Shown in pieces: positions 22,591-30,562 of a DNA stretch of 33,827 nucleotides (the stretch's first letter is position 1; each line of letters starts with the position of its first letter). The stretch is from NCBI GenBank assembly GCA_964482435.1, contig CAYZXL010000053.1, positions 1 to 33,827 of the forward strand, written 5' to 3'. Source of the DNA: CAYZXL01 sp964482435. GTDB lineage: Bacteria; Auribacterota; JABMQX01. The notes beneath the pieces are model-generated. The model ran no database searches. It worked only from the letters and a program-made list of their open reading frames with translations, and was not told where the DNA came from. The position numbers and the translations under genes were made by a program.

Positions 22591-24567
22591 ATGGCCCAGC
22601 CGGGCCTCCAGTCCAGAATCTTCGCCCGTTCGCGCCACTCTCTCCCGAAAGGCACGAGGTCTATCTTAGTCTCTCTCTTCGTCGCGCTCGCCATCCCCCC
22701 CATTTGCCCCTCTGCTTCCGGCACGGCAAATCTCGTCGCAAACCCCGGTTTCGAGGAATCCGACGCAACAGGCCACCCGGTCCATTGGGGGTGTTGGGGC
22801 TCGGAGGGAGGCGAACCCGCCGAGGACGAGTTCTTCGACCGCGAACCAGACGGTCATTCCGGCGAGTGGTCGGTTTCAATCTGGCAGGAAGGATGGGGAA
22901 AAGAAGGCTGGTGGTACACCGTCGTCCCCGGCATCAAACCACGGCGTTGGCACTCGGTTTCGGTCTGGGTGAAGCGCGACCGACCAACCGGCTGGGTCCC
23001 GGAATTGGAAATATTCGGCCAGAAGAGGGTGATGAACCTCCGCGATTCCGGTGTCTGGCAGAAATTCGATTGGCTTCTCAATTCCGGTGAGTTCCAGGGC
23101 GATGTTTTACTCAAGCTCATGAACCGACGCAAGCCTTACAAAGTCTGGTTCGACGATGTCGTCGTGGAGGAATTTTCGCTTGAACCCGATACCGCGCCAA
23201 ATGCCCGAACCCTTAGCTGGAACTCTACCGAAACGAGTGCCCTGGTTCTATTCGAGGTAAAGCTCGCTGCGTCCGAGCGGTTTGAAAGCGAGACTCTTCT
23301 CGTCGGGAAGACGTTGAAACGTGAAATCGCCATTCCCCCTGAAATCCCCGAAGGGGAGTGGTTCTGGCGCGTCAAGGCGTTTGAAAACGACACGCTCTTA
23401 GCAACATCCCCGCCTCAGAAAATCAACGTTGTGGCAGCGACGAAGAAAATTGGTGAACCGCAGCCTCAGAAAGAGGTCTTGCCCTCTCTTCGCCCCTCAT
23501 CCGGCGAATACATCTCCTTCGACGACGACCTCAACCTCCTCCTCGACGGGAGACCGTTTTTCCCCGTCGGCATATACTCCCTTCCTGCCGAGAAGTTCAA
23601 GGAGGCTGAAAGGGCCGGATTCAACACGGTCCTGACGGCAGATGTCGAGGCCGCGCGCCGCGCCGGATTACGAGCGATTGTCCCGAGAGGCTTCCGGCTC
23701 GGCGCGAAGGACAGCGCACATCGTGAAAAGACCTCGCCCGGCGACCTGACGCGCTGGATCATCGCTCGTTACCTCTGGGACGAGCCCGACCAGAACAACG
23801 CCAGCCCGCAAAGTGTTTTCCAGGCACACGTGGCCGAGAAGAGGGCCGACCCGCACCACCCGACCGCAATTGTGGTTTACCGACCTGAGAGCTTTCCGGC
23901 CTACGCCTCCACGTCTGACATTCTCATGACCGACCCCTACCCCATCCCGCATAGGCCAATGAGAGTCGTTTCCGAATCGGTGAGAGCAGCGCGAGAAGCC
24001 GTGCGCGACCAGAAGCCTGTTTGGGCTGTGCTCCAGGCATTTAACTGGATGGACTCTTCGCAGGAAGCTCGCCGGACTGGCTGGGCAAGATGGCCAACTT
24101 ACAGGGAAGAGCGCTGCATGGCTTATCTCTCGGTAATCAACGGTGCAAGAGGAACCCTCTTCTTTCAATACGCGGGCGAAGGGACGCACGACCCGGTCAA
24201 CTGGGAGGGATTGAAGCGCCTCGCCGCTGAACTGAAGAAGGTCTCTCCGATTCTTCTCGGCCGGACGCTCCACCTTCCTGTCTCCCTGGATGTCAAGCCG
24301 CTCCATTATTCGGGCGGCGTGAACACCGCGAGAATAGAGTACACGCTGAAGACCGACGGCCGCAGCACCTATCTCATTGCCGCCAACAATTGGCCCGGGC
24401 CGTGCCGTGTCACCTTCACCTTCGACGAGGGGTTGCGCGGCGTCGTGAACGTTCCTTTCGAAAAGAGGCGGATAAGAGCACGAGCTTCCTCGTTCTGCGA
24501 CGTTTTCGCGGAATACGACGTTCATGTATATGAGCTGAAGTCCGATCAGTCTCCCGCCCGCAAGTAA
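22591..24567 (+). CDS. Secreted glycoside-hydrolase-like protein with N-terminal carbohydrate-binding-type domain
   Basis: The product (658 aa from ATG 22591) has a basic N-terminus and a hydrophobic export segment (RSILVSLFVALAIPPICPSA). A CBM4/9-like jelly-roll module follows: TANLVANPGFEESD, HWGCWGSEGG, GEWSVSIWQEGWG, KVWFDDVVVEEF. A linker region leads to a segment resembling (beta/alpha)8 glycosidases: LLDGRPFFPVGIYSLPAEKFKEAERAGFNTVL, RYLWDEPDQNN, LMTDPYPIP, KPVWAVLQAFNW and YLSVINGARGTLFFQYAGE. Acidic residues in WDEPD are candidate catalytic or binding residues. Upstream ATGs at 22513 and 22549 are possible, but their codons look non-coding. The substrate is unknown. Confidence 0.72.
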   Translation: MAQPGLQSRIFARSRHSLPKGTRSILVSLFVALAIPPICPSASGTANLVANPGFEESDATGHPVHWGCWGSEGGEPAEDEFFDREPDGHSGEWSVSIWQEGWGKEGWWYTVVPGIKPRRWHSVSVWVKRDRPTGWVPELEIFGQKRVMNLRDSGVWQKFDWLLNSGEFQGDVLLKLMNRRKPYKVWFDDVVVEEFSLEPDTAPNARTLSWNSTETSALVLFEVKLAASERFESETLLVGKTLKREIAIPPEIPEGEWFWRVKAFENDTLLATSPPQKINVVAATKKIGEPQPQKEVLPSLRPSSGEYISFDDDLNLLLDGRPFFPVGIYSLPAEKFKEAERAGFNTVLTADVEAARRAGLRAIVPRGFRLGAKDSAHREKTSPGDLTRWIIARYLWDEPDQNNASPQSVFQAHVAEKRADPHHPTAIVVYRPESFPAYASTSDILMTDPYPIPHRPMRVVSESVRAAREAVRDQKPVWAVLQAFNWMDSSQEARRTGWARWPTYREERCMAYLSVINGARGTLFFQYAGEGTHDPVNWEGLKRLAAELKKVSPILLGRTLHLPVSLDVKPLHYSGGVNTARIEYTLKTDGRSTYLIAANNWPGPCRVTFTFDEGLRGVVNVPFEKRRIRARASSFCDVFAEYDVHVYELKSDQSPARK

Positions 24568-24761
24568 TCCGGCAGGAAATTCCTTGAAGAACCAGAGACA
24601 AGGGGCAATACTTATTCCGGTCGGTGTCTCATGGCGCCAGTGCTCGGACGCGGATTGCTCTCGTCGTCGGGCGGCAGGCGGTGCGCTGTGGGGTGTTGAC
24701 CGAACACAGTCTGCGTGCGACGTGGCCTGGCCAGCAAAGACACAAGCGGTGAGGGACTCGT

Positions 24762-25676
24762 ATGAGACTCGCAACCTACGACAGAGCTGGTGAAAAAAGA
24801 GCAGGAATTCTCATTAACGAGGTCGTCATAGACCTGGAAGAAGCATCCCTCGATACCCGGTGTTTTATCGGGCGGAGCGAATTTCTTCCGGCGAGCCTCC
24901 GGCAGGTTTTGGAGCAGGGCGAAGAGGCTCTGGAACAATGCTCCCGCGTGGAGTCGTACTTCGCCAACCTTTCCAGCAAAGATTATCCACGTCAATTCTG
25001 CATTCCGCTGCGAGAAGCGAAACTCGCTTCTCCCATTCCGGACCCGCAGAAAATCGTCTGCATCGGAATGAACTACAGGGACCATTGCGAGGAGCAGAAA
25101 AAGCCTTTGCCGGATAGGCCAATCATCTTCGCAAAGTTCCCCACTGCGCTCATCGGGCACAATGAGTCAATCGTCAAGCCGCCCCTGACAAACCAGCTCG
25201 ATTACGAAGCGGAACTTGCAGTCATCATCGGCAAAAGGGCAAAGAACGTCCCCGAGGAAGAAGCCCTTTCCTGCGTTGCTGGCTACACGATCATGAACGA
25301 CGTCACGGCGAGGGACATACAGTTCTCAGACGGGCAGTGGGTTCGGGGGAAGACCTTCGATACCTTCGCCCCCGCCGGGCCTTACCTGGTAACAAAAGAC
25401 GAAATCCCCGACCCCCAAGACCTCACCATCCGGCTGACGGTCAATGGCGAGGTGCGCCAGAACTCTACCACATCCAACATGATTTTTTCTGTTGCCTTCC
25501 TGGTTTCCTACATCTCCCGGGTGTGCACCCTTCTCCCCGGCGACATCATCTCCACCGGCACGCCAGGCGGCGTCGGAGTCTTCCGAAAACCTCCTACCTT
25601 CCTCAAGCCGGGAGACATGGTCTCAGTCGAAATCGAAAAACTCGGGACCCTGACAAATCCAGTTGTCGAGTTGTGA
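24762..25676 (+). CDS. Fumarylacetoacetate hydrolase (FAH) family enzyme
   Basis: FAH-family enzymes are cytoplasmic Mg-dependent hydrolases, isomerases or decarboxylases acting on beta-diketo or oxo-enol acids. The 304-aa protein has the bacterial two-part layout. A short N-terminal domain (MRLATYDRAGEKRAGILIN) is followed by the catalytic domain with KIVCIGMNYRDHCEE, PIIFAKFPTALIG, the metal-binding LDYEAELAVIIGK (Glu149, Glu151), MNDVTARDIQ, and STGTPGGVGVFRKPP. The ATG at 24762 has GAGG 8 nt upstream. Family members differ in reaction (hydroxyhepta-dienedioate isomerase, acylpyruvase, fumarylpyruvate hydrolase, oxaloacetate decarboxylase). No neighbour identifies the pathway, so I give no gene name. 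Confidence 0.9.
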   Translation: MRLATYDRAGEKRAGILINEVVIDLEEASLDTRCFIGRSEFLPASLRQVLEQGEEALEQCSRVESYFANLSSKDYPRQFCIPLREAKLASPIPDPQKIVCIGMNYRDHCEEQKKPLPDRPIIFAKFPTALIGHNESIVKPPLTNQLDYEAELAVIIGKRAKNVPEEEALSCVAGYTIMNDVTARDIQFSDGQWVRGKTFDTFAPAGPYLVTKDEIPDPQDLTIRLTVNGEVRQNSTTSNMIFSVAFLVSYISRVCTLLPGDIISTGTPGGVGVFRKPPTFLKPGDMVSVEIEKLGTLTNPVVEL

Positions 25677-25845
25677 GGCCATGGGCTGAGCGGCGGGTCC
25701 TTCGGGCGTCCACAACACACGAAACTACGTTTGGAGCGCGATGTCAACCAGAGGTCCCCGATGGCCTTTCTCCTGCGAGAGGTCACGGTTAGCCGCCGGC
25801 CTGGTCGGTAACATCCTGCCTGGCTCCGCGTTGGGCAGTGCGCAC

Positions 25846-25880
25846 AAAAAGGCCGCGGAGCCAAGTTGGCCCCCGCGGCC
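25846..25880 (-). terminator. Intrinsic terminator of the Gln/Thr-rich lipoprotein gene
   Basis: GGCCGCGG (25851-25858) pairs with CCGCGGCC (25873-25880), and inside it GCCAA pairs with TTGGC, giving 13 bp in total. On the minus strand the stem is followed by TTTTT (25846-25850). It lies about 78 bp beyond the stop codon of the minus-strand lipoprotein gene. The rest of 25677-25958 holds no gene. Confidence 0.85.
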
Positions 25881-25958
25881 GCTCTATATATCGTCGAGGC
25901 CCATGCCGGGACTCAGTGCCCCGCGTGAACCCCGACGCTCCGAGTGCGGGTTTCTATC

Positions 25959-26543
25959 TTACGGCGTCGTCTGAGTCGTCTCAATTATCGCGACCGGGTT
26001 GTAAAGGGTGAGAGCCCCTGCGTTGCCCCCATCATCCACGACAGTCGCGATAATAACAGTATGCAATTCCGTCGTGGTCTGTTGCTGCTGCTGGCCTCCG
26101 GTTGTCGGAAGGAGGATCTGGAGACGTGTTTCCACAACGCCGGTCACGCTGATGGTTCCGGCCTTTGTCTGCGTCGTCAGATAAATCTCGGCTGTGTAAG
26201 ACTCCGGCGTTGTCGGCTGTTGCTGCTGTTGCTGCGTTGTCGTCTGTTGTTGCTGCTCCTGCCCGGTAGGGTACGCCCCAAATAGAGTGAGGTTTCCCAT
26301 TGTCCCGGTCCAGGTTCGCCCCAAGTTGTCAATCGCTTGAATACTCTTGCCGTTCTGCGTGATCTGGATGGAGTAGAAGTTTGGCAGAATACCCGGGTCT
26401 TTCGACAGGACGTCGTACCTCCCGCTCAAAAACACCTCCATTCCGGGGATGCCAGAGGATGTGTCATAACCTCCTCCCCCGCAACCAAAAAGACCCACCA
26501 ACGCCCCCCCGGCAAGCCCAATCACAAACAGTCGTCGCGTCAT
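25959..26543 (-). CDS. Lipoprotein with glutamine/threonine-rich tracts
   Basis: The 194-aa product starts at ATG 26543 with GGAGG 5 nt upstream. It has a signal peptide ending in the lipobox LFGC (Cys21) followed by a glycine run, so it is probably lipidated and placed in the envelope. The mature part reads as beta-rich sequence (SGRYDVL, YSIQITQNGKSIQAIDNLGRTWTGTMGNLTLFG). It is interrupted by two homopolymer-like tracts, QEQQQQTTTQQQQQQPTT and GGQQQQQTTTE. Each tract sits in an apparent loop between strands. No family is recognised. It is convergent with the FAH gene and has its own terminator. Confidence 0.8.
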   Translation of the reverse strand: MTRRLFVIGLAGGALVGLFGCGGGGYDTSSGIPGMEVFLSGRYDVLSKDPGILPNFYSIQITQNGKSIQAIDNLGRTWTGTMGNLTLFGAYPTGQEQQQQTTTQQQQQQPTTPESYTAEIYLTTQTKAGTISVTGVVETRLQILLPTTGGQQQQQTTTELHTVIIATVVDDGGNAGALTLYNPVAIIETTQTTP

Positions 26544-26705
26544 GTTATCCTCCTTGAATGTTGGATGCTCCTGGCTCCACGCCGCCCGAAAACTCTTGCT
26601 GTTATGTTAAAGAGACCGGACAAACCTTCCGCTGAACCCAAAAACCAACCGATTTCAAGCTTTCAGCATTCAACTTGATGTTAACGTACCACCGCTGCGC
26701 CCGCC
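26544..26705. other. Spacer between the lipoprotein gene and the insertion sequence
   Basis: No gene. On the minus strand the TTGACG inside the insertion-sequence end (26706-26711) is followed after 18 bp by TACGTT, a weak promoter-like pairing pointing at the lipoprotein gene. The 9-mer CCAACCGAT at 26645-26653 recurs at 28147-28155 beyond the other end of the element. Confidence 0.4.
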
Positions 26706-26718
26706 CGTCAAGGAAAAT
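26706..26718 (+). repeat. Left terminal inverted repeat of the IS256-family element
   Basis: CGTCAAGGAAAAT is the exact reverse complement of 28127-28139. Read outward on the minus strand, the outermost six bases are TTGACG, a near-consensus -35 hexamer. Confidence 0.8.
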
Positions 26719-26789
26719 TAAGGCACACGCGTACTGCGGTAATGTCAAGAAAAGTGTGTGAAATTGTGGGGTGTACTCTCCGGTCATAG

Positions 26790-27998
26790 TTAAGCGGCCT
26801 GTCTGTTGGTTAAGGCGATTTCTTTTATTCGATAGGATGATCTAACCCAGCGGGTGTTATGATAAGCAAACAGGGAGTAGGTTATGCGCTTACAGCTTGG
26901 GGTGTCTGAGAAGGTCCCCATGACCTTCACCCTTCTTCTCAGCTCTCGGAACAGCCTCTCTATGACGTTGGTGGTCCGGATTATCCTATGATGCTCGACG
27001 GGGCACTCTAAGAACACCAGGAGCTTGTCTATGTCCCTGGCGAGACACCTGACCGCCTGGGGGACTTTGTCTCGCCAGGTTCTCTCCCACTCCCTGAAGG
27101 TCCTCATGGCGATCTTCACCGTCGGGGAGAGGTATATCTTCCGGGCGTGGGCGACGCACGCTTCCTGGTATTTCTTCGGGCATTTGTTGGCGACGTTTCT
27201 GAGCTTATGAACCCAGCACAGCTGGTGGCGGACAAAGGGATAAACTTCCTCCACCGCTGCCCACAGCCCCGCCCCTCCGTCGGTGACAATCAGGTCCAAC
27301 CTCGAGCCCGTAAGCCCTCTTACCTGTAAGTTCTTCAGAAACGATGCCCACGTTCCCTTCCCCTCGTTCTTCGCCACCCTGAAGTCTATAAGCTCTCTGG
27401 ACCCGTTGCGCCTTATCCCGTAAGCCACCAAAACGGTCCTCTTGACCGACTCCGAGATTTCCCTGACCTTGACCACGATTCCGTCGAGGATCAGATACTG
27501 GTACTCGTCTTTGAGAGGGCGGTCAGAGAATTTCCTCACCTCCTCGTCGAGCTGCCTGGCTACTTTAGACACATAGCTTGCCGACAGGCTGTAGTCGAAT
27601 AGAGAGTTCAGCACGTCCCCGACCTTCCGGGTCGAAACCCCCATGAGGAACATCCTCAGGACACCCTCGTCAACCCGCCGGTGCACCCTCTTGTACCTCT
27701 CGAACGCCGTCGGTTGAAACCCATTGCTCCTGCCCCGAGGAACCTTGATGTTATCTATCAAACCCCACGTCGTCATCAGGCTGCGACTCCTATACCCGTT
27801 ACGCTGATCCGTCCTGTTTTCCGTACGCTCATACTCATCCGCCTGCACGTACCCCTGAAACTCCAACGCCAAAACCTCCTCCAATACCTCCTTGACCGTC
27901 TTCCGCGTTTCGTCAAACACGTCCTCCAGAAACATCCCCTTTAAACCAAAAAGAAACTGCGATACACTCTGCTTGCTAAAGTCAAGTTCCTTCACCAT
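26790..27998 (-). CDS. IS256-family (mutator-type) transposase
   Basis: The 402-aa transposase starts at ATG 27998 with GGGAGG 8 nt upstream and ends 84 bp inside the left terminus. The family layout is complete. It has an N-terminal DNA-binding part with the EFQGYVQADEYERTENRTDQRNGYRSR segment, then the DDE catalytic core. The first Asp is in YLILDGIVVKV, the second in LIVTDGGAGLWAAVEEVYP, and the Glu in RTTNVIERLFRELRRRVKVMGTF. QLCWVHKLRNVANK is the usual C/H-containing insert. No frameshift or premature stop is seen, so the element may be active. Confidence 0.95.
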   Translation of the reverse strand: MVKELDFSKQSVSQFLFGLKGMFLEDVFDETRKTVKEVLEEVLALEFQGYVQADEYERTENRTDQRNGYRSRSLMTTWGLIDNIKVPRGRSNGFQPTAFERYKRVHRRVDEGVLRMFLMGVSTRKVGDVLNSLFDYSLSASYVSKVARQLDEEVRKFSDRPLKDEYQYLILDGIVVKVREISESVKRTVLVAYGIRRNGSRELIDFRVAKNEGKGTWASFLKNLQVRGLTGSRLDLIVTDGGAGLWAAVEEVYPFVRHQLCWVHKLRNVANKCPKKYQEACVAHARKIYLSPTVKIAMRTFREWERTWRDKVPQAVRCLARDIDKLLVFLECPVEHHRIIRTTNVIERLFRELRRRVKVMGTFSDTPSCKRITYSLFAYHNTRWVRSSYRIKEIALTNRQAA

Positions 27999-28126
27999 GG
28001 GTGTAGCCTCCCTTCTTTAGCGTTACACTCCTTGTTCCGTTTTTGAGGGGAGAATACACCCTTCTCTTTCCCTTACCCAGAATTTACACACTTCTAAATA
28101 CACTACCACCCACTTTGACTGGTTGG

Positions 28127-28139
28127 ATTTTCCTTGACG
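28127..28139 (-). repeat. Right terminal inverted repeat of the IS256-family element
   Basis: This is the exact reverse complement of 26706-26718. Outward on the plus strand it presents TTGACG (28134-28139). With TACCGT 17 bp beyond (28157-28162) this could form a weak hybrid promoter toward the downstream TPR gene. Confidence 0.8.
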
Positions 28140-28414
28140 AACTGTGCCAACCGATGTACCGTACCTTCAGTCCGCGACGGCGGAATTGCGGGTCGCATTT
28201 AGCTTCGCCGGCGCGGCGATGTGGGGCTTGCGGTGGTTTAGAGGGAAGCTCGCAGAGCCCAGAATCAGGGCCAAAAAGCGGGTGTGCGTCGCAGGTGGAT
28301 GAATAACCTAAACGGCGCGGGTCACAGGGAATGGGCCCGCCATAAACATGGGATCGAGGACCTCGCGGCTATGGCGGTGCTGTCCGCGATTCCGAAGGGG
28401 GAAGGAACAAGGAT
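28140..28414. other. Non-coding leader region between the insertion sequence and the TPR gene
   Basis: No gene is supported. The stretch holds the second CCAACCGAT copy (28147-28155) and the possible hybrid -10 TACCGT (28157-28162). It ends in a purine-rich ribosome binding region (GGGGGAAGGAACAAGG) just before the ATG at 28415. I see no clear native promoter. Confidence 0.4.
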
Positions 28415-30562
28415 ATGAAAGGGATCACAATTAGATTTCTCACCACAGTATGCGTCGTCCTGATGCTTGCCGTCGAGGTTTGCAGTCGTTCTTTTGGGGC
28501 CTCTGTCGTCGAGGATGCTCTTCTGAAGGGTAACTGGAAGGAGGTCTGCGAAACGCTTGAGAAGGACTCCAGCAGGGCAGAAGACCCTGTGGCCAGGCTG
28601 ATTATGGCTCACGGCTGTCTTGCGAGCAACCGGAACAATGCCTCGATGCTGCTTCTTCTTTCCGCGCAAGAGGGAGGGGACCTCAAGGAATGGTGTGCGT
28701 GGACGGAATCCTTCTTACTTCGCAATCCTCGAAACCCGGTAGCCCTTTACCTCTCAGGAGATGCGAAAGCAAGGATCGGAAAATTAGACGAGGCTGTAAA
28801 CGCCTTCACACAAGCATTGCAAGCAAAGGAAGATTTTGCCCTTGCCTATAATGCGCGTGGGGTCGTGCACGTTTTGAACAATGAGTGGGACAGAGCCTGG
28901 GTTGACTTTTCATTGGCGACAAAGCTTGCTCCCGACTTTGCCGATGGTTACGTCGGTTTGGGAACGCTTGGGGTTCTCAGGGAGACGTCGCTGGATTTGG
29001 ACACCGGAACGTTAGACGCTTTCAACCAGGCTATTAGCATCAATCCCGAATTTGCGCTGGCATATAACGGCAGGGGTTGTATCTACTTTGGCAGCGCACG
29101 GTTTGAACAGGCAGTTGAGGATTTCAGTATTGCCTCACAGCTCAGCCCCGTCCTTGTCATAGCGGAGGTCAACCGGGGGTTCGCTTCTGCCTATGCTTCC
29201 AAACTCGTTGCCCTGGGCAGCACCGAGAGAAAGCCAGGGACTACACTTGAGAGCATACACCAGCAATATCCCAATATCCTGAGAGAGCAGCGGCAACGAA
29301 TATTGAACATGCTCCCAAGCCGGCAAGACCAGGAATTCTGGAAAAAGATGGACGCTCTTCCGTGGATATTGAGTTCGGATGAAAAGACCCAGGCACTTGT
29401 CAAAGAACACGGCCTGCAGAAAGTGCAGATGGGGGCCTTTCTGAAGATGCAGGAGCTTAGGAACCAGCTGGCAGAGTCAAACACCGAAGTGCAGACTTTG
29501 TACAAGGCGGTTGGCTCCTACGATAGAACCATTTGGAACCTTCGTCAGGCAGAATTGTGGACTTCGCTGGGGTTCGCTGCTGTCGGAACAGCTAAAGACA
29601 TCCAGGGCATAAAGGATGTGAAAAGTGGCTGGGACGCTTTCGCCAGAGCTGAGTGGAGGGCTGGCAAACAGTATGCTTCCTCCCTTGTGCAAGACCGCAC
29701 TGGGGAGTTAGCGGCTTCCGCCATTCCCACGACGATGGATCCGCTCTCCTACTCTCTTAGCGTCGCGTCGCAGTTTGGCCTTAAGACAGCCCGCTATATA
29801 GCAGAGGATAAACAATACGCCTCAAGGCTAAAGTTTGAGAATCTTTGCAGCGATATGCAACTTCGGGGCGCCTGGCTCCGGGCCATAGAGACGAACCTCC
29901 ACAGACTGGGCGCGACAGAGGCAGTCCGGCCGACAATCGAATCGTCTCGGCAAGTCCCCGGTTTTTACACCTCCACTGATCGCCCTTTGACTGAGATTGG
30001 CGCCCTTGCTTCCATGGTAGACAAAACGATAAAAAGCCCTGTGGATCGCTCGGCAAGGCGTGCGCTGGTTGTGGGTCAAGACGCATTCAGGGCCAATCTT
30101 CAGCAGCAGGAGCTTCACCGCTACGGTTTCGAGACGAAGCTGGTATCTCCGCGGGTAGACGTTCAGACGGAGGCGAGGCGCTGGGGGGCGGACGTGATTT
30201 TGGGCATCAGGGGCACTACGGAGCCATCGAAAACTACATCGGCGATCAAAGCACCGCGAATAGGGCTCATCCCCCTCGATGATCCCTCACAGAGATTCTA
30301 CGACGACATCAGGAGGAAACTCCCCCCTCCATTCCCGCCTGACAAGGGCGGAGGCGCTGCTGGCATTGCACCCCAAAATTGGGACTGGGGGAGATCATTC
30401 ATCCCTACCCCTCCCAGGGGTGCGCCCGGCGGAATAAGCACGGAAGAGCTCGCGAGGTCGTTCGTAGATAAAGGCAACTGGCCCGTGCTGACCGCCTTTG
30501 GTCTGTTTTACGGCGGAGGGCGTCTTATGGAAGGACAGAATGATAAGGGGGCGAGTCAGTGA
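28415..30562 (+). CDS. Exported TPR-repeat protein with unassigned C-terminal region
   Basis: The 715-aa product begins with a signal peptide (ITIRFLTTVCVVLMLAVEV, probable cleavage after SFGA, residues 26-29). TPR-type helical repeats follow at about residues 108-247: DEAVNAFTQALQAKEDFALAYNARG, WVDFSLATKLAPDFADGYVGLG, and AFNQAISINPEFALAYNGRG with EQAVEDFSIASQLSP. The middle (about 280-520) is helical without a recognised family. Near 545-605 a segment reads ALVVGQDAFRANL, HRYGFETKLVSPRVDVQTEARRWGADVILGIRG, which resembles an alpha/beta fold. A Pro/Gly-rich stretch (about 640-670) is encoded by short palindromes. It is first of three exported-protein genes and ends in a TGATG junction with the next. 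Confidence 0.75.
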   Translation: MKGITIRFLTTVCVVLMLAVEVCSRSFGASVVEDALLKGNWKEVCETLEKDSSRAEDPVARLIMAHGCLASNRNNASMLLLLSAQEGGDLKEWCAWTESFLLRNPRNPVALYLSGDAKARIGKLDEAVNAFTQALQAKEDFALAYNARGVVHVLNNEWDRAWVDFSLATKLAPDFADGYVGLGTLGVLRETSLDLDTGTLDAFNQAISINPEFALAYNGRGCIYFGSARFEQAVEDFSIASQLSPVLVIAEVNRGFASAYASKLVALGSTERKPGTTLESIHQQYPNILREQRQRILNMLPSRQDQEFWKKMDALPWILSSDEKTQALVKEHGLQKVQMGAFLKMQELRNQLAESNTEVQTLYKAVGSYDRTIWNLRQAELWTSLGFAAVGTAKDIQGIKDVKSGWDAFARAEWRAGKQYASSLVQDRTGELAASAIPTTMDPLSYSLSVASQFGLKTARYIAEDKQYASRLKFENLCSDMQLRGAWLRAIETNLHRLGATEAVRPTIESSRQVPGFYTSTDRPLTEIGALASMVDKTIKSPVDRSARRALVVGQDAFRANLQQQELHRYGFETKLVSPRVDVQTEARRWGADVILGIRGTTEPSKTTSAIKAPRIGLIPLDDPSQRFYDDIRRKLPPPFPPDKGGGAAGIAPQNWDWGRSFIPTPPRGAPGGISTEELARSFVDKGNWPVLTAFGLFYGGGRLMEGQNDKGASQ
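30334..30421 (+). repeat. Short palindromes inside the 3' part of the TPR gene
   Basis: CCCGCC-tgacaa-GGGCGG (30334-30351) and ACCCCT-ccc-AGGGGT (30407-30421) are perfect stems within the coding frame, with a looser CCCCA/TGGGG pair between them (from about 30371). They encode the Pro/Gly-rich stretch PFPPDKGGG to PTPPRGAPGG. In-frame capture of palindromic repeat elements is one explanation. Confidence 0.5.

Larger units (their letters stand above)
26706..28139 (-). mobile_element. IS256-family insertion sequence, apparently intact
   Basis: A 1,434-bp segment is bounded by perfect 13-bp inverted repeats CGTCAAGGAAAAT (26706-26718 and, inverted, 28127-28139). Inward similarity continues at the same spacing: AGTGTGT lies exactly 47 nt from both ends, with AAATT and TGGG after it. 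A further GGTGTACTCTCC (26770-26781) faces GGAGAATACACC (28049-28060). It contains one full-length transposase gene. I find no 8-9 bp target duplication directly abutting the ends. Confidence 0.85.

Noticed and set aside
26706..28139. Target-site duplication directly flanking the IS256 element
   Set aside because: The 8-9 bp abutting each end do not match. The 9-mer CCAACCGAT repeats in the flanks are 52 and 7 bp away from the ends, so they cannot be called a simple duplication.
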